Of a DNA stretch of 64,000 bases, positions 43,868 to 51,839 are shown one piece after another. Under the pieces are notes generated by a model that saw nothing but the letters and a program-made list of their open reading frames with translations, did no database searches and was not told the DNA's origin. The translations under genes and the position numbers were made by a program. Source of the DNA: Leptospira yanagawae serovar Saopaulo str. Sao Paulo = ATCC 700523 (lineage in GTDB: Bacteria; Spirochaetota; Leptospiria; Leptospirales; Leptospiraceae). Location: the NCBI RefSeq assembly GCF_000332475.2, contig NZ_AOGX02000013.1, positions 181,680 to 245,679 on the forward strand, written 5' to 3'. Numbering within the stretch: position 1 is the stretch's first letter; every line of letters begins with the position of its first letter.

Positions 43868-45841
43868 TTAAGTAATCGACGGTTCTGTCACCGCAGTCAT
43901 CGCATAACCAGCATAAGCTAGAATTGTAAAAAATAAAATTATCCCACCAAATACAACAGTGTTTCTTACGACCGGTGAAATTTTTGATTCTTTTGAATAA
44001 AGATAAATTAAAGCACCAATAAATGGTAAAAGTAATATCATCCAAAAGTATTTATCAATTTTGGCATCTTTATTAGAAAATCGATCTAACATCGCAAGTC
44101 CTGTCCAAGCTGCAAAAATTGCAAAAGGTAAGAGATAACCCATGATATGAAAGTACCATGTTTTTATTGTACCAGGGAAATGAACTCTCCAACCAGATGT
44201 GTACATTTGATTTGTTTCTTTTTCAAAGTCCTTTAAGTCAAATTTTGGTAATTCCGCTGTGTCAACCAAGCCTTTGTTAGCTTCAAAAACATCGTGAGCA
44301 GGAACAATTTTTGTTAAGGCTTCTGTTGGCATATTGGCTTGCGGAGGTGGAATAGGTTGGTTTTTATAAGAACCTAATACAAATTCCTTCAAGTTTGCTT
44401 GGACAAAGAGAGCAAGTAATCCAATACTAGAAGACATATCTCCAATATGAGGATACCTAATTCCTGAACAAGATTGCAATGACTCGAGAAATGGAGGACT
44501 CGAAACTCCGTATGAATTTCCTTCAAAACAATTTCCCACATTCACTGGTCCACTGAGTGCAATATCTCCCCTTCCGGAATGGTATACTTTGTTATTCCTC
44601 ACAACATTGTTATTGGAAATCCAAATGTTTTCGTCAATGTTCATTGTCACAAGGATACCATAATTGTTGTGATTGAATACCAGATTGTCTTCGACCACAT
44701 TTTCTAGTGCACCAAGCAGTGCGATTCCATTGCCTATTGAAGGGTATTCCAATTTCTTAGAAGGTGCATTTGTATTATTGTTATCATAAACAATATTCTT
44801 TTTCACAACCATCTGTTTTTGAGGTGGTAACAATTCGCGATCCAACGTATTAGGGCCAATACCCAATTGGTTTTTCCTCCAAATGGACGATAACAAATAA
44901 ATGTTTCCACTAGAATTGGTTCCAGAATATCCGAGTGCATTATTTTCAGATACCACGTCATTGATAATCGCATTACATGGATTACATTGACCAATGTAAA
45001 AACCTGAATCTGGTGATCCTGAGGCATAGGAATGTTCTATCAATCCATCAACTGAATCAAATGCATACACACCATAGTCACCATTATTGTAGGCTGTGAT
45101 GTACGACCCGCGGTAACCCTTCACTCCAGTCCAATACACTCCATTCAAAGTTGCATTCCGAGTTGTGATGTTTTCAACAGCAACACCATCGGCTCCTACA
45201 ACCATAATTCCGTTGCCTCTCAGAAATTCTCCATCAATGATGGTTTCGTTTCTGTCTTCTCCACGAATGGTGATCGATGGCGTCGTAACCGTGACTTCTT
45301 CCTTGTAAATTCCTTTTGCGACCAAAACGAGATCACCCGGAGATGCCGCATCAACTGCGTTTTGAATGGTTTTGTATTGTGAAGGTACTTTACGAGTCAC
45401 TCCCGACCATTTCTTAGAAATCTTTGATTTTGTAGTGTTCGCCTGTGGATTGTAAGACGCATTTCCAATGACAGCAACACCTGTCATTCCAATCTTTCCA
45501 TCTGGTGATGCATGAAAGGAACAGTAGTATGGGAACACTCCCTCTTCTGGAAAAAACACATCCGTATGTGCCCCACGAAACATTGCTAAGTTGCCATAAG
45601 TTGTTTCTGTTGACCAATCTTTGTTTATGGAGATTGCGTTGTGCGGATTATTTCCCTCATTCACAAAACGTATTTTCCCACCTTTGTATGTGCGAATCAC
45701 AGGCGGATGGAAGGCATTGTCCATCATCGTAACATGAACAAATGCCGTACTCGCGGGATCTTCAGAATTGCAAAAATTCAAACCAAAGGTTAAAAACATT
45801 GCCATGAAGATCCCAATCAAATTTTTTTTGGTTTTTTCCAT
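43868..45841 (-). CDS. Cupredoxin / NosD-like beta-helix / membrane fusion protein
   Basis: A 657-residue protein with an unusual domain set. A signal segment ends near C24 (LNFC, a poor lipobox, so lipidation is uncertain). A plastocyanin-like cupredoxin follows (about 33-128) with type-1 copper ligands H67 (NPHNA), C107 and H110 (YYCSFH) and M119 (IGMTG). The middle (about 147-480) is a right-handed parallel beta-helix of the NosD/CASH kind, with repeats such as AVENITTRNATLNGVYWTGV and NIVYDNNN. The C-terminus (about 565-655) has three helices like those of the neighbouring small membrane protein. It is the first gene of the copper-type operon, just behind a consensus promoter and a palindrome. 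Confidence 0.85.
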   Translation of the reverse strand: MEKTKKNLIGIFMAMFLTFGLNFCNSEDPASTAFVHVTMMDNAFHPPVIRTYKGGKIRFVNEGNNPHNAISINKDWSTETTYGNLAMFRGAHTDVFFPEEGVFPYYCSFHASPDGKIGMTGVAVIGNASYNPQANTTKSKISKKWSGVTRKVPSQYKTIQNAVDAASPGDLVLVAKGIYKEEVTVTTPSITIRGEDRNETIIDGEFLRGNGIMVVGADGVAVENITTRNATLNGVYWTGVKGYRGSYITAYNNGDYGVYAFDSVDGLIEHSYASGSPDSGFYIGQCNPCNAIINDVVSENNALGYSGTNSSGNIYLLSSIWRKNQLGIGPNTLDRELLPPQKQMVVKKNIVYDNNNTNAPSKKLEYPSIGNGIALLGALENVVEDNLVFNHNNYGILVTMNIDENIWISNNNVVRNNKVYHSGRGDIALSGPVNVGNCFEGNSYGVSSPPFLESLQSCSGIRYPHIGDMSSSIGLLALFVQANLKEFVLGSYKNQPIPPPQANMPTEALTKIVPAHDVFEANKGLVDTAELPKFDLKDFEKETNQMYTSGWRVHFPGTIKTWYFHIMGYLLPFAIFAAWTGLAMLDRFSNKDAKIDKYFWMILLLPFIGALIYLYSKESKISPVVRNTVVFGGIILFFTILAYAGYAMTAVTEPSIT

Positions 45842-45856
45842 AGTTTTTCCCGAAAC

Positions 45857-45872
45857 GTGAGGAATTCCTCAC
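45857..45872. promoter_or_regulatory. 16-bp perfect palindrome in the cupredoxin operon leader
   Basis: GTGAGGAATTCCTCAC is an exact palindrome about 10 bases downstream of the -10 box and 16 bases before the start codon. The location suits a repressor operator. As RNA it could also form a hairpin near the ribosome site. Confidence 0.75.
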
Positions 45873-45881
45873 ATTTTGAGA

Positions 45882-45910
45882 ATTATAGAATTGTGTTAAA
45901 ACTTTGTCAA
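45882..45910 (-). promoter_or_regulatory. Consensus sigma-70 promoter of the cupredoxin operon
   Basis: On the minus strand a perfect -35 TTGACA (45905-45910) and a perfect -10 TATAAT (45882-45887) are separated by 17 bases. This is the best promoter sequence in the window. Its strength, with an adjacent palindrome, implies tight repression. Confidence 0.85.
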
Positions 45911-45917
45911 TGTTAAA

Positions 45918-46544
45918 TCATTCAAAAGTTGAAAAATAAACCAAAAGAAGGGTTTTCAATTCGGCAATAACCATCTTTTTTTCGGAAGGTTTTTTGGTTC
46001 GGTTCACAATTTTAATGACCGAGTCCACAGACTCGACGATCATAAGTGCGATATAAAATGCACGTTTTTGGTTCACTTTTGGGAACATAACCAAAATCAC
46101 TTTTTCGGCCAAAGTTTTTGCAAATCGATTGTTACTTTCGGTATCCAATTGTAACAATGCTTCGTTTGTATACAAAATAGAGCTAATCAGATGGTATCCA
46201 TTCACTTCACTTAATGTTTGTTCAAAGGCTTCCAAAGTAAAATCGATAAAACTGGGAGTGAATTTCTTATTTCGTTTCAACTCTTTGGAAACTTTTTCAA
46301 AAAATAAATCATGCATGATCAAATAAGAATTTTCTGCATGTGAATAGATGATAGATTCTTTATTCGGAAAAAATTGATAAATAGATCCTACTGAAATACC
46401 ACTTTTTTCTGCAATTAGATCAGTAGTTAGGGCATCGTATCCAACTTCACCTAACAATTGAATAGCGGTATCCACAATCTTTTGGTAACGTTCTTTAGAT
46501 CGTTTTTGTTGTGGTATTTTTCTTGGATTTATTAATGCATTCAT
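45918..46544 (-). CDS. TetR-family transcriptional regulator
   Basis: A 208-residue regulator. The helix-turn-helix lies at about 19-65: RYQKIVDTAIQLLGEVGYDAL, then TTDLIAEKSGISVGSIYQFFPNKESII. The C-terminal part fits the ligand domain of the family. It overlaps the macB start codon region by 4 bases (46541-46544), so it belongs to the TolC-MacA-MacB operon and probably regulates it. Its stop lies 7 bases before the -35 box of the cupredoxin operon, which it might also control. The inducer is unknown. Confidence 0.88.
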   Translation of the reverse strand: MNALINPRKIPQQKRSKERYQKIVDTAIQLLGEVGYDALTTDLIAEKSGISVGSIYQFFPNKESIIYSHAENSYLIMHDLFFEKVSKELKRNKKFTPSFIDFTLEAFEQTLSEVNGYHLISSILYTNEALLQLDTESNNRFAKTLAEKVILVMFPKVNQKRAFYIALMIVESVDSVIKIVNRTKKPSEKKMVIAELKTLLLVYFSTFE

Positions 46545-48487
46545 TCAGATCTTAACGCTACAATCGGACTTAGTTTTGCAGCATACTCAGAAGGCCACCA
46601 ACCAAACAAAATCCCAATCGTTATAGAAAACAAAAAAGCAAATCCAATAGAAGGAAAGGATAAAACGATCGTCCATCCAAAGTATTCTTGCAAAAAAAGA
46701 ACTGCCAAAATTCCAAAAATAAGCCCAACAATCCCCCCAGTGAGACTTGTCAAAGTTGATTCGATTAAAAATTGCAAACGAATGTCTGATTCTCTGGCAC
46801 CAAGTGCTTTCCTAAGTCCAATTTCCTTTGTTCTTTCTTTGACAGATACCAACATGATGTTCATAATCCCAATACCTCCGACTAACAAAGATACGGTGGC
46901 AAGTGCAATTAGTAAAGTAGACATAGTTTGATTCGTCTCAGACACCGCTGATTGGATATCTGCCATACTCATGACTTGGTATATATTTCCCATCGATTCA
47001 TTTGTTCCGTGCCTTTCATGTAAAAAACGTTTGATGGATGGGATAAAATCATCTGACGATTCATTGGGATCTAATTCCATTTCTAAATTGTCAACTGCAT
47101 CTTTATTGAGTAACCGTTTCATTGCTGTGTTTAGTGGGACGAGCACAACATCATCTTGGTCACGAAACCCAGTAGATCCTTTTTCTGGTAATTGACCAAT
47201 CACACGAAAAGAAACTCGGTTGATCTTTAAATACGTTCCGACAGGGTTTTTGCCTTCATACAATTCACGTACTACAGTATTTCCCACAAGGCAAACAAGC
47301 GCTCGTTTTTCATCTTCAAGTTCGGTAAAAAACCTTCCTTCTATCGGCTCTAAATTTCTGAGAGATTCATAATTGCTTTTTGCCCCTGTCACAAAACTAT
47401 TCCAATTCCGGTTTCCAAATACAAGTTGGGCTCTGCCATTTACAACCGCAGAAATTTGTTTTACCTCTGGGAATTTTTTTTGTACAGCATTCACATCATA
47501 AACATCCAACCGATTGACTGTCCCCGCTTCCAATGATACTCCTCCACTTCGCATACCACCAGTACGAACAATGACTAAATTAGCACCTAACGAAGAAAAT
47601 TGCTCTTGGACAGATTTTTTGGCACCTTCACCCAAGGCCATAACAGATATCACACAGACAACACCAAATAAAATTCCAAGTGCAGATAAAAAAGTTCTAA
47701 GACGATTCGAAGTAAGAGAAAATAATGACTGCTTCAAAATTCCTTTGAGTAATTTCCATCCAGTTTTTCTTCTTAGAGAATTTTGAAAATGAGTTTGGAT
47801 AACTTTATTTTTTTTCTTGGATTCTTCCCTCACAATCTGACCATCACTAACATGTATGATACGATCACAATACTCTGCCATTTCAGGTTCATGAGTGACC
47901 ATCACAATTGTTTTGCCATCCGAATGCAGTCTTTGTAATTCGAACATTATTTCAATTTTACTTTTTGAATCTAAATTACCAGTTGGTTCATCTGCAAAAA
48001 TAATAGGTGGATCATTTAACAAAGCTCTTGCGATAGCCACCCTTTGTTGTTGTCCACCTGAAAGTTCGTTTGGAGTATGGAAGAATCGATTGCTTAACCC
48101 AACCTTTTTTAACTGAGTTTCCGCAACTAACTGCGAATCTTGTATATCGGTATAAAGTGCTGGCAATGATACATTTTGTAATGCATTTGTTTTTGCCAAT
48201 AGATGGAATTGTTGGAAAACAAATCCAATCATACTTCCCCGTATATCTGATAAAACATTGGCAAACTCATTTTCAACATTCCTACCGAATAACTTATAAG
48301 TTCCACTATCAGCATGGTCAAGTAGCCCCATTACCTGTAGTAAAGTGGACTTACCTGAACCCGAAGGCCCCATGATCGCAACAAATTCTCCAGGTTTGAT
48401 TTCTAAATTGATATGATTCAAAACGGAAAATTTTGAATTTCCAATTTGATAAGACTTAGATAAATTTTTTATCTCAATTGCTAACAA
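46541..48487 (-). CDS. macB: MacB-type ABC transporter (ATPase fused to permease)
   Basis: A 648-residue protein. The N-terminal ATPase has Walker A GPSGSGKST at 40-48, the signature LSGGQQQR at 142-149, and Walker B IIFADE at 162-167. The permease part starts with a helix (about residues 255-285, LRTFLSALGILFGVVCVISVM), followed by a large periplasmic MacB domain (LGANLVIVRTGG...) and three C-terminal FtsX-type helices (for example LLIALATVSLLVGGIGIMN). MacB works with an HlyD-type adaptor and TolC to export macrolides, peptides or lipoproteins; both partners are encoded directly upstream. The substrate is not predictable. Confidence 0.93.
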   Translation of the reverse strand: MLAIEIKNLSKSYQIGNSKFSVLNHINLEIKPGEFVAIMGPSGSGKSTLLQVMGLLDHADSGTYKLFGRNVENEFANVLSDIRGSMIGFVFQQFHLLAKTNALQNVSLPALYTDIQDSQLVAETQLKKVGLSNRFFHTPNELSGGQQQRVAIARALLNDPPIIFADEPTGNLDSKSKIEIMFELQRLHSDGKTIVMVTHEPEMAEYCDRIIHVSDGQIVREESKKKNKVIQTHFQNSLRRKTGWKLLKGILKQSLFSLTSNRLRTFLSALGILFGVVCVISVMALGEGAKKSVQEQFSSLGANLVIVRTGGMRSGGVSLEAGTVNRLDVYDVNAVQKKFPEVKQISAVVNGRAQLVFGNRNWNSFVTGAKSNYESLRNLEPIEGRFFTELEDEKRALVCLVGNTVVRELYEGKNPVGTYLKINRVSFRVIGQLPEKGSTGFRDQDDVVLVPLNTAMKRLLNKDAVDNLEMELDPNESSDDFIPSIKRFLHERHGTNESMGNIYQVMSMADIQSAVSETNQTMSTLLIALATVSLLVGGIGIMNIMLVSVKERTKEIGLRKALGARESDIRLQFLIESTLTSLTGGIVGLIFGILAVLFLQEYFGWTIVLSFPSIGFAFLFSITIGILFGWWPSEYAAKLSPIVALRSE

Positions 48488-48490
48488 AGA

Positions 48491-49441
48491 TTATCTCTTC
48501 GGAAGTTTTGGTGAGGAAAAAGGCCCACCACTTGCATTCGATTTTTTAGAATCTTGAATTTTTTTCTTTCTAAAAACAATGTCACCATCTTTTAAACCCG
48601 AAAAAACTGCGGTGTTTTGGTCATCAGAATGACCAATTGTTACAATCCTTTCTATATAAGTTTCATTGTCTTTTAGCAATACTACTCCATTCTGATCACT
48701 ACTTTTGATAAATTCATTAGGTACAAGTAATACGTCTTTTTCTTCAAACAAAATGAAATCTACAGTGATTGACATACCACTTCGTAAATAATTTGGAATC
48801 CTAATTAATTCCAAATCAACATTATACATCGTTACATTATTTTCAATCACAGCTTCATAACCAATATGTTTGACTTTTGCCTGGATTGGTTCATCAGAAA
48901 ATGAATCAACAGTAATGATAGCCTTTTGACCTAATTTAATTTTTGATAAATCAGTTTCATCCACCTTTGCTTGGACCATAAGATTATCTGATAAAACATA
49001 TAAAATATCTTGTTGCGTAACTGTTTGTCCAGGGCTAATATTGGAAGCTATCACCAAACCTCGCAATGGTGAGATCACAGGAGTCGGTTTATAAAAATCT
49101 TCCCATTTTTTTAGCTCATCTGCTCCTTTTGCTCGTGCAGCATCTAAAAGAGCGGCTCTTTCTGTCGAACTCATCCAAACAAGGATTTTGCCTTTGCCAA
49201 CTTGATTCCCTTCTTCCACTAAAATAGATTCTACCCTGCCTGCAATGGGAGGTTTGATTTCCAATCGATTTTTAGGAATGGCAGTACCAGTTGCACGAAC
49301 AGTAACGATTAAATCACCTCGACTGACTTTTACCGACTCCATTTTGTATTCTTGTTTTGTCTGATTCCATCCAAATCCGAAATACAAACCAGCGGATGCG
49401 AATAAAACAATTATCGAACTGTATATTTTAGTCTTCATCAA
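48491..49441 (-). CDS. macA: MacA/HlyD-type periplasmic adaptor protein
   Basis: A 316-residue membrane fusion protein. An N-terminal helix (SSIIVLFASAGLYFGFGW) is followed by a lipoyl-like domain in two halves (VRATGTAIPKNRLEIKPPIAGRVESI and PVISPLRGLVIASN), with a short helical hairpin between them. Beta-barrel and membrane-proximal domains come next (AKVDETDLSKIKLGQKAIITV). The hairpin is much shorter than in E. coli MacA. It overlaps the tolC-like gene by 14 bases and is 3 bases from macB, so the three form the export complex. Confidence 0.9.
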   Translation of the reverse strand: MMKTKIYSSIIVLFASAGLYFGFGWNQTKQEYKMESVKVSRGDLIVTVRATGTAIPKNRLEIKPPIAGRVESILVEEGNQVGKGKILVWMSSTERAALLDAARAKGADELKKWEDFYKPTPVISPLRGLVIASNISPGQTVTQQDILYVLSDNLMVQAKVDETDLSKIKLGQKAIITVDSFSDEPIQAKVKHIGYEAVIENNVTMYNVDLELIRIPNYLRSGMSITVDFILFEEKDVLLVPNEFIKSSDQNGVVLLKDNETYIERIVTIGHSDDQNTAVFSGLKDGDIVFRKKKIQDSKKSNASGGPFSSPKLPKR

Positions 49442-50777
49442 AACACTTTCCTAAATTTCGAAGGTAAGATGCTTCTGCCAAGCTGAGATCTCTTTTCCCT
49501 ATGAGTAAATTTTTTTCACGATTGATTAAATCATTTTCTATGATATCCCAATTTTCGAAACTAATTAATCCATTTGAATACTGGGATCTTGCAATCGTTG
49601 CTCTAATTTCTGAGGCTTTATAAAATTCTGTTAAAATCAATAGTTGTTCTGATGCATTTTTGAAATTCAAGTAAGATTGTTCTAAAGAAAAAGATAATAA
49701 ATTTTTTTTAGAATCACGAGTATGAATTGATTTTTCGTATTCTGATTTTGCAATCTTTACATTATAATAATCTCTGCCACCATTAAATAATGGATAAGTC
49801 AAATTGAGTCCGAAACTATAATTTCTTGGTTTTGGTAACCATACATCATCTTGTCTCGTGACTGTAGCACTTAAATTTAGATCTGGGTAAAAACCTGCTT
49901 CTGCCACTCCAATGTTTGCCTGTGCAGCGCGCACTTTGGATTGTTCTGCCATAATAGAAGGGTGAGCATCTAATAGATTTCCCCTCTCCTGTTCGCTAAT
50001 TTTTTTTTCCACAACTGGTTCGTATACGAAAGTTGTGTCCAAAGTAACTTCAAATGGTGTTGCAATGACTCGTTCTATTTCTTTCCAATTGGAATGAAAC
50101 AATCGTTCAGCAAAGGAGACTTCGTATTCCGATTGTTTTACAAACGATTCACTAAGCAAAAAACTTCCTTTGTGTTCTCGTCCTACCTCATAACGAAGTT
50201 TTACCAAATCACGGTTCTTCGTTCGCCTTTCTTTGATTTTGATTGAAAGTTGGTGGAGTTCTTTTGCATATATAGCTTGTGAATACGCTGACTTTAACTC
50301 AAAACAAATTTTAAGTTTTGAATCACTTAATGTTTGTTTGGCTGCTTGAAGTAATGCTTCTGTTTTTTCAATTCCACTTTTATCGCGAAACCCGGCGAAT
50401 AAATTTTGGTTTGTGCTAAGACCTACCGAGTACCGATTCACAGCAGTTGGTCTGGATTCACCTGTTCCTGATTGCTGGCTTTGAGTTGACCCACTTCCTC
50501 CACTGATCAAGGGGTCATTCACTGTTCCCGATCCACTAAAATTTGCGGATGATTGTCTGGCTGATGCAAGCACATTGACCGTTGGTAAGTATCCCGCATA
50601 ACTTTTTTCATTTTCATAAAAGGCTTTTTCATAATCTGCTTTCACTGATAGATATTCGGGATTAAACTGAACTGCTTTTTGCCATAACTCCTTTAATTGG
50701 ATTTGCTTTGAAACTTCCGCTACCAAAACGGATGGCAAAACAAAAAACATTACGAATGCATGAGATTTGAATTTCAC
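49428..50777 (-). CDS. TolC-family outer membrane efflux protein
   Basis: A 449-residue exported protein if started at the GTG at 50777, which puts the signal peptide (VKFKSHAFVMFFVLPSVLVA) at the N-terminus. A TTG start at 50843 is possible but would extend the signal by 22 residues. The two outer-membrane-efflux repeats are visible. The first begins LKELWQKAVQFNPEYLSVKADYEKAFYENEKS. The second begins AHPSIMAEQSKVRAAQANIGVAEAGFYPDLNLSAT, with ORF-type coiled coil. A Gly/Ser-rich loop (GGSGSTQSQQSGTGES) lies in the first repeat. It forms the outer channel of the MacAB pump encoded downstream. Confidence 0.88.
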   Translation of the reverse strand: MKFKSHAFVMFFVLPSVLVAEVSKQIQLKELWQKAVQFNPEYLSVKADYEKAFYENEKSYAGYLPTVNVLASARQSSANFSGSGTVNDPLISGGSGSTQSQQSGTGESRPTAVNRYSVGLSTNQNLFAGFRDKSGIEKTEALLQAAKQTLSDSKLKICFELKSAYSQAIYAKELHQLSIKIKERRTKNRDLVKLRYEVGREHKGSFLLSESFVKQSEYEVSFAERLFHSNWKEIERVIATPFEVTLDTTFVYEPVVEKKISEQERGNLLDAHPSIMAEQSKVRAAQANIGVAEAGFYPDLNLSATVTRQDDVWLPKPRNYSFGLNLTYPLFNGGRDYYNVKIAKSEYEKSIHTRDSKKNLLSFSLEQSYLNFKNASEQLLILTEFYKASEIRATIARSQYSNGLISFENWDIIENDLINREKNLLIGKRDLSLAEASYLRNLGKCFDED

Positions 50778-50868
50778 TATATAAGAAACCCGATATCCAT
50801 GCGAAAAGTTCCAAGAATTTTTAAAAAAATGAAAAAATGACAAGGAAGTTCCGATTCTTTTTCAAAAC

Positions 50869-51795
50869 TTACCAACTTCCTGAACTCCCTCCTCCACCAA
50901 AACTGCCACCACCTCCACGAAATCCTCCTGAACTTCCACCACTTGACCATCCACTGCTTCTACTTCCACTGGAGGAACTGGAAAAACTAGATTGTTTCAT
51001 TCTTTTTCTGCCGTGGGGTGTTAGTAGGTGATAGAGTTTGTAAAGTCCAACACCAATGGCATAAATCAAAAATACTGAAGCTCCAACATTAGCACCGTGA
51101 ATGGCCGTTGGGAACAAACTCCAAAATGGAAACAAAAAGAAATATAGGAACCAACCAATATACGGTGCATTAGCTGCAAAATAAGTAAATATACCCAAAA
51201 CAAATACAATAAAAAAAGTTAAAAAGATTTTTAATCCAATTGGCAATTCATCACTTGCCCCAGACAATTCTCCCAAAAAAGACAAGGGACCGAGATGCGA
51301 ATAATCTTTAGGTTCTGGCATTTGGTATTCACCTTCTATTGCACCCATAATTGCTTTTATTCCGTTTTGAATGCCTATATCAAATTCACCTTTTTTGAAA
51401 GCAGGTTTGATTTCATTTTCAATGATATGATGGCACAAAACATCGGTTAATACGCCTTCTAATCCATATCCAACTTCGATTCTTAATTTTCTATCCTCCA
51501 TTGCGATGAGTAACAATACTCCATTATCCTTTCCTTTTTGGCCCAATTTCCATTCTTCAGCGACTCGAATGGAATACTCTTCTAGGTTCTCACCTTCTAG
51601 TGACGAGAAAAGGTAAACTGCGATTTGGTTTGAAGTTTTTTTCTCATGGTCTTTGAGTTGTTTTTCTAATGCGGAAACAAAGTCAGAATGAAGTGTCCAT
51701 GTTTCATCAGTGACCCTCGTTTTGAGATTTGGGACATCTTTTGCAAAAATAAAAATGGGAAATAAAAGAAATAAAGAAACCAATATCCTTTGCAT
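50869..51795 (-). CDS. TPM-domain (YgcG/Psb32-type) membrane protein
   Basis: A 308-residue protein starting at the ATG at 51795 (the frame extends to 51816). The signal peptide (MQRILVSLFLLFPIFIFA) is followed by a TPM domain (about 35-160): VSALEKQLKDHEKKTSNQIAVYLF, then GVLLLIAMEDRKLRIEVGYGLEGVLTD. Two or three helices follow (LKIFLTFFIVFVLGIFTYF, WFLYFFLFPFW), and a C-terminal Gly/Ser-rich tail (GGFRGGGGSFGGGGSSGSW), typical of this family. Some TPM proteins are linked to membrane-protein repair and others to acid phosphatase activity. The role here is unknown. Confidence 0.85.
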   Translation of the reverse strand: MQRILVSLFLLFPIFIFAKDVPNLKTRVTDETWTLHSDFVSALEKQLKDHEKKTSNQIAVYLFSSLEGENLEEYSIRVAEEWKLGQKGKDNGVLLLIAMEDRKLRIEVGYGLEGVLTDVLCHHIIENEIKPAFKKGEFDIGIQNGIKAIMGAIEGEYQMPEPKDYSHLGPLSFLGELSGASDELPIGLKIFLTFFIVFVLGIFTYFAANAPYIGWFLYFFLFPFWSLFPTAIHGANVGASVFLIYAIGVGLYKLYHLLTPHGRKRMKQSSFSSSSSGSRSSGWSSGGSSGGFRGGGGSFGGGGSSGSW

Positions 51796-51839
51796 AAAGG
51801 AATATTGGTTTATCAAAATATGTTTACAAGAATTTTTTC

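Noticed and set aside
50884..50990. Repetitive GGT/TCC-rich bases that look like a short tandem repeat
   Set aside because: They encode the Gly/Ser-rich tail typical of TPM-domain proteins and need no other explanation.
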